DNA of 64,000 nt, from positions 1-64,000 of the forward strand of contig JAABRE010000006.1 in the NCBI GenBank assembly GCA_011391125.1. The letters run 5' to 3'. This document shows, piece by piece, positions 1 to 9,502 of the stretch. Every line of letters starts with the position of its first letter. Position 1 is the first letter of the stretch. The notes below the pieces were generated by a model. That model was given only the letters and a program-made list of their open reading frames with translations. It ran no database searches and was not told where the DNA came from. Made by a program: the position numbers and the translations under genes. The DNA comes from Synechococcales cyanobacterium S06. GTDB taxonomy: Bacteria > Cyanobacteriota > Cyanobacteriia > Cyanobacteriales > JAABRE01.

Positions 1-96
1 GTTCTTGATAATATAATTTAATCGGTTTATGGGAAGATTTAAGATTAAGAATTTGAGACATAATAGTTATTAGTTATTAGTTATTAGTTAACAGTT

Positions 97-222
97 ATAG
101 TAATTCCAAATAAAAATTAAACAAAAGTTTTTAGTTTGTTGTTGGACTTTAGTCCTAAGAAGCGCTAAAGCGCAACTACGAACCTATTTTTCAACTGTTT
201 TAATCTTAATTGGAATTACTAT
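97..222. repeat. MITE-like element, family 1, copy 1
   Basis: The element is 126 bp and is bounded by perfect 12-bp terminal inverted repeats: ATAGTAATTCCA at 97-108 and TGGAATTACTAT at 211-222. A second copy at 9218-9344 matches along its whole length, including the internal GAAGCGCTAAAGCGC block. There is no coding capacity. The ends and a possible TA target duplication resemble MITEs mobilised by IS630/Tc1-type transposases; that assignment is inference. Confidence 0.8.
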
Positions 223-303
223 ATATATCCCTCACCCCCCAACCCCCCTCATCCCAAGGGGAGAGGAGGAAAAAGAGATAAAATATAAACTAAAAATGCT
301 ATA
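223..303. repeat. G/C-run MITE-like element, family 2, truncated copy
   Basis: Read on the minus strand this matches the element at 12799-12903: a TATAGCATTTT end (here 293-303), a pyrimidine stretch, then G-runs separated by short spacers and a TATATA tail. The other end is missing, because the element stops where the family 1 MITE at 97-222 begins. This suggests the MITE inserted into it or that recombination occurred at the junction. Confidence 0.65.
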
Positions 304-687
304 TTCAGTTAACAGCTTAACAGTTAATTGTAAGATAAATCTTTGTCTTTTTTGTGTTAAAAAATATTAAGATTCAAGCATAAATTCGGTTTTTTGATTG
401 TTGTGTTTTAGCTGTAAAATAGTTAGCGCTAAAGTGTAATAACGAACGCAATTTATGTGTAAAAAAGTTGTAATTTTATTCCATGGCTTGGAGGCTAACG
501 ACGGCCTATATTTTCAGACATTGCTGTAATCTCGCAAACGAATAACAATGTTTAAATAGGCCAATACCGGTGTTACCATGACTAAACAATTTGAAGTTGG
601 AAGTTTGAAAAGCGAGCTATTTTTTTGATCAATCAGATCAAATTGTAACCTTCTCAAGTATAATGACAATCAAAAATATTTAACACC

Positions 688-1491
688 ATGAAATTACTGA
701 TTAGTAACGACGACGGAATTTTTGCTTTAGGAGTGCGAACCTTAGCTAATACATTAGCAGAGGCTGGTTACGATGTCACCGTAGTTTGTCCCGATACGGA
801 AAGATCAGCAACGGGACATGGTTTAACTTTACATCATCCCATTCGGGCGGAACTCATTGAATCTGTATTCCATCCCAATGTGACGGCTTGGTCATGTTCG
901 GGAACTCCCGCAGATTGTGTTAAATTTGCTTTAAGTGCAGTCATGGAAACTAAACCGGATTTTGTGGTTGCTGGAATTAATCACGGACCGAATTTAGGCA
1001 CAGATATTATTTATTCTGGTACGGTTTCTGTAGCGATGGAAGGATTATTAGAAGGAATAACCAGCATAGCAGTTAGTTTAGCAAATTATACAAGTTTAGA
1101 TTTTCAACCTGCGGCTAATTTTACCGTTAATTTATTAAGACAATTAAAGGGACAAAATTTAGATAATCCTACTTTATTTAATGTTAATGTTCCGGCAGTA
1201 AAAGCAGAAGAAATTACGGGAATTGTTATTACTAGACAGGGTTTGAGAAGATATATTGAAACATTCCAAAAGCGTTTAGATCCACGAGGAAAAAGTTATT
1301 ATTGGTTAACAGGTGAAGTGATCGAAGAACTTGATCAACCAGAAAATTCACACTTACCTAAAGATATTTTAACCGATGTGCAAGCTATCAAAAATAATGC
1401 CATTACTATCACTCCTTTACAATACAATTTAACTGATATTAGCACGGTTCAAAGTTTGGTCAATAATTCAGATCAATTTACCTTAGAATAA
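688..1491 (+). CDS. surE: 5'/3'-nucleotidase SurE
   Basis: SurE is a metal-dependent cytoplasmic phosphatase acting on nucleoside 5'- and 3'-monophosphates. The 267-residue protein has the family's N-terminal SNDDG motif. The expected metal ligands are visible as Asp8, Asp9, Ser40 and Asn98 (in [18 protein letters not shown]). Length is normal for the family. Translation starts at an ATG soon after a repeat-rich upstream region. A toxin-antitoxin pair follows 25 bp downstream on the same strand, with no evident functional link. Confidence 0.95.
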   Translation: MKLLISNDDGIFALGVRTLANTLAEAGYDVTVVCPDTERSATGHGLTLHHPIRAELIESVFHPNVTAWSCSGTPADCVKFALSAVMETKPDFVVAGINHGPNLGTDIIYSGTVSVAMEGLLEGITSIAVSLANYTSLDFQPAANFTVNLLRQLKGQNLDNPTLFNVNVPAVKAEEITGIVITRQGLRRYIETFQKRLDPRGKSYYWLTGEVIEELDQPENSHLPKDILTDVQAIKNNAITITPLQYNLTDISTVQSLVNNSDQFTLE

Positions 1492-1515
1492 GAAAAAAAT
1501 AGGAGAATAATTATC

Positions 1516-1740
1516 ATGAATAGTCTCAAATTAAATACTCATATTGGTGAAGATGGTTTATTACAAGTTAAATTACCAGTCCAAAATCAAGATTTAGAAA
1601 TAATGGTAGTTTATCAAGAAATTCCTAAAAAAAACCATTCAGAAATGAAAGTTAGATTTGAAAAAATACGTCAGCAATTTGGTGATCAAATTTTTAGTGA
1701 TAGTGTAGAACTCTTAAGAGAGGATAGACAAGGTGAATAA
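1516..1740 (+). CDS. VapB-like antitoxin, putative
   Basis: A 74-residue protein directly upstream of a PIN-domain toxin gene and overlapping it by 8 bp, the standard antitoxin-toxin layout. The N-terminal half reads like a short swapped-hairpin beta segment (THIGEDGLLQVKLPV) and the C-terminal half is charged and probably helical, as in antitoxins that wrap a toxin. A GGAG ribosome site lies about 11 bases before the ATG. The role comes mainly from its neighbour; the sequence alone is not diagnostic. VapB-type proteins usually repress their own operon. Confidence 0.75.
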   Translation: MNSLKLNTHIGEDGLLQVKLPVQNQDLEIMVVYQEIPKKNHSEMKVRFEKIRQQFGDQIFSDSVELLREDRQGE

Positions 1741-2167
1741 ATATGTTATTGATGCCAATATTGCCATAAAATGGGTAATTAATGAAGTTTATACAGACAT
1801 TTCATTGCGTTTATTAGATGATGATAGGAATATTTTATTAATTCCTGATTTCTTTTTTCCAGAAATAACAAATATTCTTTGGAAAAAAGTTAGAAAAGGA
1901 GAAATAACTTTAAAACAGGCCCAAGAAATGCTAAATGAATTAAAAAAAGTTAATTTACAAATAAGTGAATCTTACCCTTTAATGAGTAATGCTTTAAATA
2001 TTGCTGTGAGGATACAACAAGCAGTTTATGATTGCGTTTATCTCTCTTTAGCTATTAAAAATAATTGTCAAATGGTGACAGCAGATAACCGTTTTGTTAA
2101 CGCTTTAAAGGGAGATGAATTATATAATTATGTTTGTTGGGTGGAAGATTTACCAGTAATAAATTAG
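1733..2167 (+). CDS. vapC: PIN-domain ribonuclease toxin, VapC-like
   Basis: A 144-residue PIN-domain protein. The acidic residues expected to bind catalytic metal are Asp7 (VIDANI), Glu44 (PEITNILW), Asp100 (YDCVYLSLA) and Asp118 (TADNRF), all in family positions. VapC toxins cleave RNA, often initiator tRNA or the sarcin-ricin loop, when free of antitoxin; the target here is unknown. The start overlaps the end of the upstream antitoxin frame, implying translational coupling. All acidic residues are present, so it is probably active. Confidence 0.88.
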   Translation: MNKYVIDANIAIKWVINEVYTDISLRLLDDDRNILLIPDFFFPEITNILWKKVRKGEITLKQAQEMLNELKKVNLQISESYPLMSNALNIAVRIQQAVYDCVYLSLAIKNNCQMVTADNRFVNALKGDELYNYVCWVEDLPVIN

Positions 2168-2185
2168 TAATTAATTCACTAAAAA

Positions 2186-3082
2186 ATGAACAAAATTAAA
2201 GCCTTATTTTATACCACTTTTGTCATCGGAAATATCCTCTTTTGTCCCCAGATAAAAATAATAGCTAATCCTCCTATTTCTCAAGCAATTATTAACAAAA
2301 ATATTGCCCAAGAATTAGCTAATTATTACTTACAAAAAACCCCCATTACAACTAATCCAAATTTAACCAGAGAAAACGCAATTCAAGTTCAAAATCAATT
2401 TATTGAATATTTAACCACAACTTTAGGGAAAATTGTCGGTTATAAAATAGGTTTAACAAATCCACACGCACAAAAGCGGTTTAATGTCAATACCCCGATC
2501 GCAGGAATTTTGTTAGAAAAAATGTTACGGCCGAATAATTCCGTAATTCCCGTTAAATTTGCCAGTATTCCCCGGCTGGAAGGTGACTTAATGGTCAGGG
2601 TAGGAAATGACAAGATTAATAATGCGAAAACCCCCGCAGAAATACTCGCGAATTTAGACACAATTATCCCTTTTATCGAGTTACCAGACTTAATTTATAG
2701 CCAAGAAGTTAACCTCGATGCTAATAGTTTAATTGCGGTAAATGTGGGCGCAAGATTAGGAATTATGGGGGAAGAAATACCATTAAATAATGATAGTAAT
2801 TGGCTCGAAAAAATAGCTAAAATTAACTTAACCCTTGTCAATGAAAATAATCAAGAAATCGGTCAAGGAAATAGCGAATTACTATTAGGAAATCCGTTAA
2901 ATGTGGTACTTTGGTTAAAAAATGACCTGCAAAATCAGGGTAAAAAATTAAAGAAAGGGGACCTAATTTCATTAGGAACAATTACTCCCATGATACCAAT
3001 AACAAAAAACGAAAAAATAACCGCTAAATATAAGGGTTTAAGGGAAAATAAAACAGTAGATATTTCGGTGACTTTTAAATAG
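2186..3082 (+). CDS. Exported 2-keto-4-pentenoate hydratase/FAH-fold protein
   Basis: A 298-residue protein with an N-terminal hydrophobic signal-like segment (about residues 5-27) followed by a domain resembling MhpD-type hydratases of the fumarylacetoacetate hydrolase superfamily. Recognisable blocks are [12 protein letters not shown], the acidic [10 protein letters not shown] and [10 protein letters not shown] segments, NVGARLGI, and [14 protein letters not shown] near the C terminus. Cytoplasmic members use a metal to hydrate 2-oxopent-4-enoate; the signal segment suggests this one acts outside the cytoplasm, so its substrate is uncertain. It ends 8 bp inside the tail of the convergent cysA gene. 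Confidence 0.72.
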   Translation: MNKIKALFYTTFVIGNILFCPQIKIIANPPISQAIINKNIAQELANYYLQKTPITTNPNLTRENAIQVQNQFIEYLTTTLGKIVGYKIGLTNPHAQKRFNVNTPIAGILLEKMLRPNNSVIPVKFASIPRLEGDLMVRVGNDKINNAKTPAEILANLDTIIPFIELPDLIYSQEVNLDANSLIAVNVGARLGIMGEEIPLNNDSNWLEKIAKINLTLVNENNQEIGQGNSELLLGNPLNVVLWLKNDLQNQGKKLKKGDLISLGTITPMIPITKNEKITAKYKGLRENKTVDISVTFK

Positions 3083-4118
3083 AAAAATCATAACCGACAA
3101 ACTTTTTTGCGGTTTCATCCTCATTAAAAACTTGAGCAGAAAGCGGTTTAATAAATACAAATTGCTCTGTTTTTAGGTTTAATCTCGTGAATTTTTCCTT
3201 ACTTACATGGGCAAATACCGTTAAATTGTCTGGTAAAATTAGCTCTATTTGAACTTCCCAACCTAAATGGGTAATTCGTTTAATTTGTGCCTTAGTATTG
3301 CTACCATTTAACTCAGTTTGAATGTCGAATTCATGGGGGCGGATGAAAACATCAGATGTCAATTTATCAGGGTAATTTTTAAACCAAGGAGAGTTACTTG
3401 GTAAGACATTCACTTCACCAATGAAACTCATGACAAAAGGTGTGGCTGGGTGATCATATATGTCGGCGGGTGTGCCAATTTGTTCGATTTTTCCTTGACT
3501 CATGACCACGATTTCGTCAGCAACTTCCATCGCTTCCTCTTGATCGTGGGTTACAAATACGCTGGTAACATGGACTCGGTCATGTAGGTCTCTTAACCAA
3601 GTGCGCAATTCCTTCCTGACTTTGGTGTCTAAAGCGCCGAAAGGTTCATCTAACAATAAGACTCCGGGTTGAACAGCTAAGGCACGAGCGAGGGCCACCC
3701 GTTGACGTTGACCTCCAGAAAGTTGACTGGGATAGCGATTTCCTAATCCTGATAATTGGATTAATTCTAATAGTTCATTCACCTTTTCTTTAATGATGTT
3801 GGGTGCAATTTTTCTAATTTCTAAACCAAAAGCTATGTTTTGACGAATAGTTAAATGTTTAAATAAAGCGTAATGTTGAAACACAAAACCGATATTACGT
3901 TTTTTCACATCAATATGGGTACTATCACGGCCATTAATAATAATTTTACCCGTATCGGGATTATCTAAACCAGCAATTGCTCTTAATAAAGTGGATTTTC
4001 CTGAGCCCGAAGGACCAAGTAAAGCGACAATAGTTCCATCTTTGATTTCTAAATTAATATTATTTAAAGCTTGAAAACTACCAAAACTTTTATACACATT
4101 TTCTACTAAAATACCCAT
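3075..4118 (-). CDS. cysA: Sulfate/thiosulfate ABC transporter ATPase CysA
   Basis: The ATP-hydrolysing subunit of the sulfate importer, 347 residues. Walker A is GPSGSGKST at 35-43, the signature LSGGQ at 133-137, Walker B LLLDEPF at 154-160 and the H-loop histidine at 191. A C-terminal TOBE-like regulatory region follows. It is the last gene of the minus-strand cluster sbpA-cysT-cysW-cysA. A 65-bp inverted-repeat element lies between cysW and cysA and could lower expression of cysA relative to the upstream genes. Other CUT1-type ATPases look alike, but the adjacent permeases and binding protein fix the substrate class. Confidence 0.93.
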   Translation of the reverse strand: MGILVENVYKSFGSFQALNNINLEIKDGTIVALLGPSGSGKSTLLRAIAGLDNPDTGKIIINGRDSTHIDVKKRNIGFVFQHYALFKHLTIRQNIAFGLEIRKIAPNIIKEKVNELLELIQLSGLGNRYPSQLSGGQRQRVALARALAVQPGVLLLDEPFGALDTKVRKELRTWLRDLHDRVHVTSVFVTHDQEEAMEVADEIVVMSQGKIEQIGTPADIYDHPATPFVMSFIGEVNVLPSNSPWFKNYPDKLTSDVFIRPHEFDIQTELNGSNTKAQIKRITHLGWEVQIELILPDNLTVFAHVSKEKFTRLNLKTEQFVFIKPLSAQVFNEDETAKKFVGYDFSI

Positions 4119-4190
4119 GATTTTAAATCCTTTTTGCTTATATTTGTGTGAAAAAATATTATTTTTTACCGTGGTACAATGATATTTATG

Positions 4191-4255
4191 GTAAGGTGGG
4201 CAATTATTTTAACTTTAATGGTTATTACTTAAATATAAATAATTGCCCACCCTAC
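4191..4255. repeat. Inverted-repeat element between cysW and cysA
   Basis: Arms of 18 bases, 4191-4208 and 4238-4255, pair with one mismatch; the right arm ends TTGCCCACCCTAC. The same GTAGGGTGGG ends bound elements at 18121-18200, 24654-24798, 34395-34472 and 43685-43748. Here the hairpin lies in the 148-bp gap inside the cys operon, where it could act as an attenuator or RNA-stability element; that role is inference. Confidence 0.7.
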
Positions 4256-4266
4256 ATTTGGGAAAA

Positions 4267-5079
4267 TTAATTATCAACACGACGCTCTAAAAATTCCTTA
4301 CCAATTAAGGTTAAAAGTCCCAATAAAGCGAGAATTGCTGCTGCCGAAAAAGCCGCTTCTGTTTGATAATTCTTATAGGTTTGCTCCACAAAAATTGGTA
4401 ATGTTGCAGTTTGTCCTAAAATACTTCCCGAAACCACAGAAACCGCTCCAAATTCTCCCATTGCGCGGGCATTTGTGAGTAATAAACCATACAATAAACC
4501 CCAACGAATATTTGGTATAGTAACGCGCCAGAAAATTTGCCAATCAGATGCTCCTAAAATTCGGGCTGCTTCCTCTTCTTGGGGACCAATTTCTTCTAAA
4601 ACGGGGATAATTTCTCTAGCGACAAAAGGTAGGGTAACAAACATGGTTGCTAACACCATTCCGGGGAGGGCAAAAATAATTTTTATCCCGACACTTGCCA
4701 AGATTCCACCTAACCAACTGTTTTTTCCATACAATAATACTAACATTAAGCCTGCTACCACGGGAGAAATGGAAAAAGGGACATCAATAATACTGAGTAA
4801 TAAAGCCCTTCCTCGGAATTGATTTCGGGCTATTATCCAAGCCGCCGAAAGTCCGAATATGGTATTAAGAGGAAGGGTAATTGCTGTAATAATTAAAGTT
4901 AACTTGAGGGCTTCTTGAAACTCCACACTTTGTAGGGAATCTAAAAAAGGTTGAAAACCCTTATGAAAAGCCTCAAAAATTAAAGTTACAACGGGTATTA
5001 AAAGGATAAAAGTGAAATACACAATCGCGATAAGAATTAAGATTGTTTGGTAATTTTTACCCTTATTACTGGATTGCAT
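4267..5079 (-). CDS. cysW: Sulfate ABC transporter permease CysW
   Basis: One of the two inner-membrane permeases of the sulfate/thiosulfate importer, 270 residues with about six hydrophobic segments. The EAA loop that contacts the ATPase is visible as EEEAARILGASDWQIFWRVTIPNIRWGLLYG. The start overlaps the end of cysT by 14 bp, typical of co-translated permease pairs. It resembles its partner CysT in fold; operon order and the LLTNARAMGEFGAVSVVSG region support the CysW assignment. Confidence 0.93.
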   Translation of the reverse strand: MQSSNKGKNYQTILILIAIVYFTFILLIPVVTLIFEAFHKGFQPFLDSLQSVEFQEALKLTLIITAITLPLNTIFGLSAAWIIARNQFRGRALLLSIIDVPFSISPVVAGLMLVLLYGKNSWLGGILASVGIKIIFALPGMVLATMFVTLPFVAREIIPVLEEIGPQEEEAARILGASDWQIFWRVTIPNIRWGLLYGLLLTNARAMGEFGAVSVVSGSILGQTATLPIFVEQTYKNYQTEAAFSAAAILALLGLLTLIGKEFLERRVDN

Positions 5080-5917
5080 AACGACGACTCCATTGTTGTA
5101 AAAGGTTAATTCCTAACAGAGAAATTAAGGCAAAAAGTAACAAAATTGTCCCGATTACTGTCGCTCCTGCATAATTATATTCCTCCAGATATTGAAACAC
5201 CAAAACTGGGGCAATTAAATCCTGAAAAGGAATATTAGAAGCCACTAAAACCACTGAACCATATTCACCGACAGCACGGGAAAAACCTAGGGCAACTCCT
5301 GTTAAAATTGGGGGTATTAACGGAGGTAAAATTACTTTAGTAAAAGTCTGAAACTCATTAGCACCAAGACAAGCAGCAGCTTCTTCTACTTCCCTTTCCA
5401 TTTCCTGTAACACAGGTTGTAAAGTGCGTACAATAAAAGGTAAAGAAATAAATAACATCGCTACAAAAACACCTAAACGAGTGAAAGCAATTTTCACACC
5501 AAATATGCCAAAAAACTTACCTAAAATTCCTTGATTACTATAGACAGTTGCTAATACTAAACCTGCGACAGAAGTGGGTAATGCAAAAGGTAAATCGATC
5601 GCCCCATCAATTATCTTTTTACCCGGAAAATCATATCTTACTAAAACCCAAGCAATTAACGTGCCCATTACCCCATTAATTGCAGCAGCAAATAATGCCG
5701 TAAAAAAAGTAACATTGTAGGCAGAAATGGCAATTTTACTGGTAGCAATCCGCCAAAATTCTTCAGGTCCTAAGCTGAAAGATTTAGTAATTAAAGCAGC
5801 ACTGGGGAATATTAAAATTAAAGTTAAATAGCTAATTATAATCAGCCAATTAACATTAAATTTTGGCAATTTATCGGTAAATTTTAAGTCAGGATTACTC
5901 ACGTTTTTAATTAACAT
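5066..5917 (-). CDS. cysT: Sulfate ABC transporter permease CysT (CysU)
   Basis: The other inner-membrane permease of the sulfate importer, 283 residues with six predicted membrane spans. The EAA loop reads EEAAACLGANEFQTFTKVILPPLIPP, and SRAVGEYGSVVLVASNIP is characteristic of CysT. It lies 64 bp downstream of sbpA on the same strand and overlaps cysW, so all four transport genes are probably one transcript expressed when sulfur is limiting. Confidence 0.93.
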   Translation of the reverse strand: MLIKNVSNPDLKFTDKLPKFNVNWLIIISYLTLILIFPSAALITKSFSLGPEEFWRIATSKIAISAYNVTFFTALFAAAINGVMGTLIAWVLVRYDFPGKKIIDGAIDLPFALPTSVAGLVLATVYSNQGILGKFFGIFGVKIAFTRLGVFVAMLFISLPFIVRTLQPVLQEMEREVEEAAACLGANEFQTFTKVILPPLIPPILTGVALGFSRAVGEYGSVVLVASNIPFQDLIAPVLVFQYLEEYNYAGATVIGTILLLFALISLLGINLLQQWSRRYAIQ

Positions 5918-5981
5918 TTTTATTTCCTTAAAGTAACATAAAAAATTTAAATATTTCTCTTTTTTAGCCCTCTTCTTTCAA

Positions 5982-7001
5982 TCATTTTTGCAAAATTTTA
6001 TCAAATACTGCACCATCTTCAAAAAACTTACTTTGAATTTTATTCCAGCCACCTAAATCCGCCACAGTAAACAGCTTTTTAATTGTCGGATATTGGCTCG
6101 CAAATTCCTTTTCTACCGTCGCATCCACCGGGCGAAAACCTACTTGAGCAAACTCTTTTTGAGCAGCAGGAGTAAACAAAAATTTAGTAAAAGCTTCCGC
6201 AACTTCCCTAGTACCATTTTTGTCCACATTACTATCAACAACTGCCACGGGATTATCAATGGAAATATTGTAATCTGTCGGGACAAAATAGGGTAAACTT
6301 TGCCCTTTTTGATTAGCTAAAATTACCTCATTTTCATAGTTAATTAGCACATTTCCTTGACCTTGTTTATAGAAAACATCACTAGCTTCCCGGGCATCTT
6401 TTGGTAAAACTGGCGTATTTTTCATTACTTGACTGACAAATTTTTCAGCTTGTGCTTCACTTCCGCCAGCTTGGCTAACACTTCCCCACAAACCGAGGAA
6501 ATTCCACCTCGCTCCTCCCGAAGTCTTGGGATTCGCTGTGATTACCTTAATATCAGGGTTAGCCAAATCCGACCAACTGTTGACCTTAACTTGCTCGTCT
6601 CTTTTGACAATGGCAGCTACGGAGCGATGAACAATAGACTCATTTGGCAATTCCTGCTCCCAACCCGGTTGAATTAAACCTGCTTTTTCAATTTTTTGGG
6701 TATCCAAAGCTAAGGCCAAAGCAACAACATCCGCTTCCAAACCATCAATTACCGCACGGGTTTGACTACCCGAACCACCATAACTTTGCTGAAAAATGAC
6801 CTTTTGACCAGTTTTCGCTTCCCACTCCTGCACAAATTGGGGAATGATTTTTTCATAAGCTGATTGAGTAACAGCATAGGAAACCAAGGTCAAAGTAACC
6901 GGTTTTTCGCCGGTTTCAGCGTTAGGATTACTGGCGCAATTCGTAAGCCCCACACTGGTTATAGCACCTAAAAGCATCAAAACTAAGGGTTTCATCGTCA
7001 T
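5982..7001 (-). CDS. sbpA: Sulfate-binding lipoprotein SbpA
   Basis: The periplasmic substrate-binding component, 339 residues. A signal peptide ends in a lipobox-like LTNC with Cys22, so the protein is probably lipid-anchored. Mature-protein motifs match the sulfate-binding family: TLTLVSYAVTQ, QSYGGSGSQTRAV, ADVVALALALD, NPKTSGGARWNFL and VLINYENE. It is the first gene of the operon and is divergent from the Crp-family regulator at 7146, with a 144-bp shared promoter region. It would deliver sulfate to CysT/CysW. Confidence 0.94.
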   Translation of the reverse strand: MTMKPLVLMLLGAITSVGLTNCASNPNAETGEKPVTLTLVSYAVTQSAYEKIIPQFVQEWEAKTGQKVIFQQSYGGSGSQTRAVIDGLEADVVALALALDTQKIEKAGLIQPGWEQELPNESIVHRSVAAIVKRDEQVKVNSWSDLANPDIKVITANPKTSGGARWNFLGLWGSVSQAGGSEAQAEKFVSQVMKNTPVLPKDAREASDVFYKQGQGNVLINYENEVILANQKGQSLPYFVPTDYNISIDNPVAVVDSNVDKNGTREVAEAFTKFLFTPAAQKEFAQVGFRPVDATVEKEFASQYPTIKKLFTVADLGGWNKIQSKFFEDGAVFDKILQK

Positions 7002-7145
7002 TGGAATTCATCTCTACTTAATTCGTGACTCGATACTAACACAGTCTAAAAAAAAATACAATACATTTACAAAACATTTTTACTCCGAAACGAAAACATC
7101 ACCAAGTGTGGCATGATAAAGATATGAAAAGCGTAGGATGCAAAT

Positions 7146-7922
7146 ATGGCAAAAGCCACCAAACAACCAGAAAACAACCTTTACAGACTGCTGATCAAAA
7201 ATAACTACCTCTGCCAAGGATTAGATGAACAATGGTTAGCCGAATATGTCAGCTTTAATGATTTAAAAGTCGAAAAGCTGTTTTCTAATCGCCCGGTTTA
7301 CACCGCTTTCATGCCCGAAGAAACGCTGGATGTGCTTTATTTGGTGGTCAATGAAGGTTTAGTAATCACCCGCAGCGCTCCCCTTGATCGAATCATCTCT
7401 ATCACTTATCCGGGGGGAAGTTTTGGCATGAGAAATCTACATTTTAGCTACGGTTTAGCCAGCAAAACCTTTCCTAGTCTGGTGGAAGCGTATAAAACCA
7501 CCGAAGTAATCAAGATTCCACTGCACATTATTGAAAATATTTACAACAATAGCGAAATTTTCCGCGAGCGTTATCGGATGACCTTTGAATTGCGGGAAAA
7601 ATTCCAATATCACCTGTTAAACTGTAGTAGTTATCCTCCTCAAGCCGTTGCTTCTTTGTTGCGCGCCTTGGTGTATCAGGAAAGAGAGCTCAGACATGAA
7701 CTTGGCGGCGACAATAGTTCGGTATTTGATTTGCCTATCGACGTGATTGCGCGTGCCTGTCAATTGAATCAACGCACGGTGGAACAAGTATTAAAAGGAA
7801 TGCAAAAAGTCGGCTTAATTAAAATGTTAACAGGAGATAATCTTAAAGTATTAGATCCCGAAGCTTTAAAAGAGGTTTATAGTGCGACGAGGGATAAGGT
7901 TTCTTGGTGGCCATTGCGTTAA
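7146..7922 (+). CDS. cysR: Crp/Fnr-family regulator, CysR-like
   Basis: A 258-residue protein with a cyclic-nucleotide-binding-like beta barrel in the N-terminal half and a winged helix-turn-helix near residues 190-235 (IDVIARACQLNQRTVEQVLKGMQKVGLIKM). The effector pocket is poorly conserved, so cAMP binding is doubtful. CysR of this family controls sulfur-starvation genes in Synechococcus, and the divergent position against sbpA-cysTWA supports the same job here. The name rests on context and family. Confidence 0.82.
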   Translation: MAKATKQPENNLYRLLIKNNYLCQGLDEQWLAEYVSFNDLKVEKLFSNRPVYTAFMPEETLDVLYLVVNEGLVITRSAPLDRIISITYPGGSFGMRNLHFSYGLASKTFPSLVEAYKTTEVIKIPLHIIENIYNNSEIFRERYRMTFELREKFQYHLLNCSSYPPQAVASLLRALVYQERELRHELGGDNSSVFDLPIDVIARACQLNQRTVEQVLKGMQKVGLIKMLTGDNLKVLDPEALKEVYSATRDKVSWWPLR

Positions 7923-7938
7923 AATATAGACATTGATG

Positions 7939-7995
7939 GAAATCCGCTCTCCCCCTCTCCCTTTGGGATGAGGGGGTTGGGGGGTGAGGGATTTC
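7939..7995. repeat. G/C-run repeat, family 2, possible terminator after cysR
   Basis: An imperfect hairpin with GAAATCC at one end and GGATTTC at the other encloses the pyrimidine/G-run core (CTCTCCCTTTGGGATGAGGG) seen at 228-270 and 12832-12875. It starts 17 bp after the cysR stop codon and could end its transcript, although no long T tract follows. Four G-runs with short spacers fit the usual G-quadruplex pattern. Confidence 0.6.
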
Positions 7996-8028
7996 TTGAC
8001 CCAACTTTTTACTTATTAAATAATAATT

Positions 8029-9192
8029 ATGTCCTTAAAAATCCTTCCTTTAATAATAATAATTACCTTAAATTTACTAACAGCTTGTAATGGAAATAAT
8101 ACAGCTGAAAAGTTTTTTGCTCCCGATGCAAAACTGAATGAAAAAAACGAAAACCCAGTAACACCGCCGGTAATTCCTAACACTAATACCGTGAAATTGC
8201 CAGATAATTTTCCTCCCGAAATTCCCACCTATTCTAATGCCAAATTAGTCGCTACAGAAGCAGGAGAAAATCAGGGAGAAACCCAAACATTTTGGACAAC
8301 TTCTGATAATATTGACGCTATTTTTGCCTATTATGAAACACAATTAACTGGCTGGGAAATTAAGAAGATTGAGCAGAAATTATTAGCGAATAAAGGGGAA
8401 TTATCTTTAGAAATATCCTTAGTTACTAGCACTCCTGAAACAAAATTTTTGCTTAAATATAGCCGTAAAAATATTTCACAACAACCTCCTCTCGAAAAAC
8501 CACCAGAAACTGTTACTAATACACCAGAAAAACTGCCCGTTGATAATACAGCTAATTTAACGAATATTCCTGATAGTTTAAAGCAATATGTAAGCGATGT
8601 AAATTCATTGGGAATAATCGAAAACCAAGACTTAAATCAACCAATTACAAGGCGAGAATTTGCCCGTTGGTTATTGAAAATTAACAACCTTTTATTTCAA
8701 GATACTCCGGGTAAACAAATCCGTTTAGCTTCAGAAACTTCCCCCTCTGTTTTTACCGATATTCCTAAAACTGATCCCGATTTTTCCCTAATTCAAGGAT
8801 TAGCTGAAGCGGGAATTATTCCCTCTAAATTAACCAATGATTTAACAATTGTTACCTTTAATCCTAACAGTAACTTAACCAGAGAAGACCTAATTTTATG
8901 GAAAATTCCCCTGGATATTCGGCAAGCATTACCAACAGCTTCTCTTGAGTCAATTAAACAAACTTGGGGTTTTCAAGATGCTGCTAAAATTAATCCTAAA
9001 ACCTTACAAGCGTTATTAGTTGATTTTCAAAATGGAGAGCAATCAAATGTGAAAAGAGTTTTCGGTTTTACTACCCTTTTTCAACCAAAAAAAATCGTAA
9101 CTCGTGCTGAAGCTGCCGCAACTTTATGGTATTTTGGTTATCAAGGTGACGGAAAAAATGCGCAACCAAATCAAACAACTAATACCAATTAA
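8029..9192 (+). CDS. SLH-domain lipoprotein
   Basis: A 387-residue secreted protein. The signal peptide ends in LLTAC, a good lipobox with Cys20. A low-complexity linker, a small alpha/beta segment near residues 65-150 (IPTYSNAKLVATEAG...WTTSDNIDAIFAYYETQL) and SLH-type repeats follow; REFARWLLKINN, FTDIPKTDPDFSLIQGLAEAGII and TRAEAAATLWY are the SLH hallmarks. SLH modules usually bind peptidoglycan-linked polymer, so the protein probably sits at the cell wall or outer membrane. No partner gene is evident. Confidence 0.8.
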   Translation: MSLKILPLIIIITLNLLTACNGNNTAEKFFAPDAKLNEKNENPVTPPVIPNTNTVKLPDNFPPEIPTYSNAKLVATEAGENQGETQTFWTTSDNIDAIFAYYETQLTGWEIKKIEQKLLANKGELSLEISLVTSTPETKFLLKYSRKNISQQPPLEKPPETVTNTPEKLPVDNTANLTNIPDSLKQYVSDVNSLGIIENQDLNQPITRREFARWLLKINNLLFQDTPGKQIRLASETSPSVFTDIPKTDPDFSLIQGLAEAGIIPSKLTNDLTIVTFNPNSNLTREDLILWKIPLDIRQALPTASLESIKQTWGFQDAAKINPKTLQALLVDFQNGEQSNVKRVFGFTTLFQPKKIVTRAEAAATLWYFGYQGDGKNAQPNQTTNTN

Positions 9193-9502
9193 AAATCCGA
9201 TTTCTGAATTAATTTTTATAGTAATTCCAAAATAAAAATTAAACAAAAGTTTTTAGTTTGTTGTTGGAATTTAGTCCTAAGAAGCGCTAAAGCGCAACTA
9301 CGAACCTATTTTTTAACTGTTCTAATTTTAAGGGGAATTACTATTTTAAAAAAGTAAGCAAGAAATCTATTCGGTTAAGACGGGGAAACTTGCATCGGTG
9401 TTGAAAATTAGGATTTTATAACTTAAAATAGTGCATCAGATTGTTCAGTTAATTATTAAAGCAATAATTATTATTTAATTTATTTTTCAACTTGACAAGT
9501 TT
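9193..9502. other. Intergenic region with family 1 MITE
   Basis: About 310 bp between the SLH protein and the LpxB-related gene. The left part is occupied by the MITE copy at 9218-9344. From 9345 to 9502 there is AT-rich sequence that presumably carries the promoter of the downstream gene; I see no RNA gene there. Confidence 0.5.
9218..9344. repeat. MITE-like element, family 1, copy 2
   Basis: A near-identical copy of the element at 97-222, in the same orientation. It starts ATAGTAATTCCA at 9218 and ends GGGAATTACTAT at 9344, so one base of the inverted repeat differs. It shares the internal TTTAGTCCTAAGAAGCGC block. No open reading frame. Confidence 0.8.

Larger units (their letters stand above)
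1..687. other. Intergenic region made mostly of repeats
   Basis: No convincing gene lies upstream of surE. The stretch holds a TTATTAG-type heptanucleotide run near 61-90, a MITE-like element at 97-222 and a G/C-run element at 223-303, both listed separately. A fragment of the GCGCTAAAG family lies near 424-450. From about 480 to 687 I see only short open frames, the longest 17 codons at 578-628, and no RNA fold I can name. Confidence 0.6.

Noticed and set aside
97-303. Insertion sequence with transposase
   Set aside because: Terminal repeats are present but there is no coding capacity; non-autonomous elements explain it.
578-628. Seventeen-codon frame before surE
   Set aside because: No ribosome site and no conservation evidence; too short to support.
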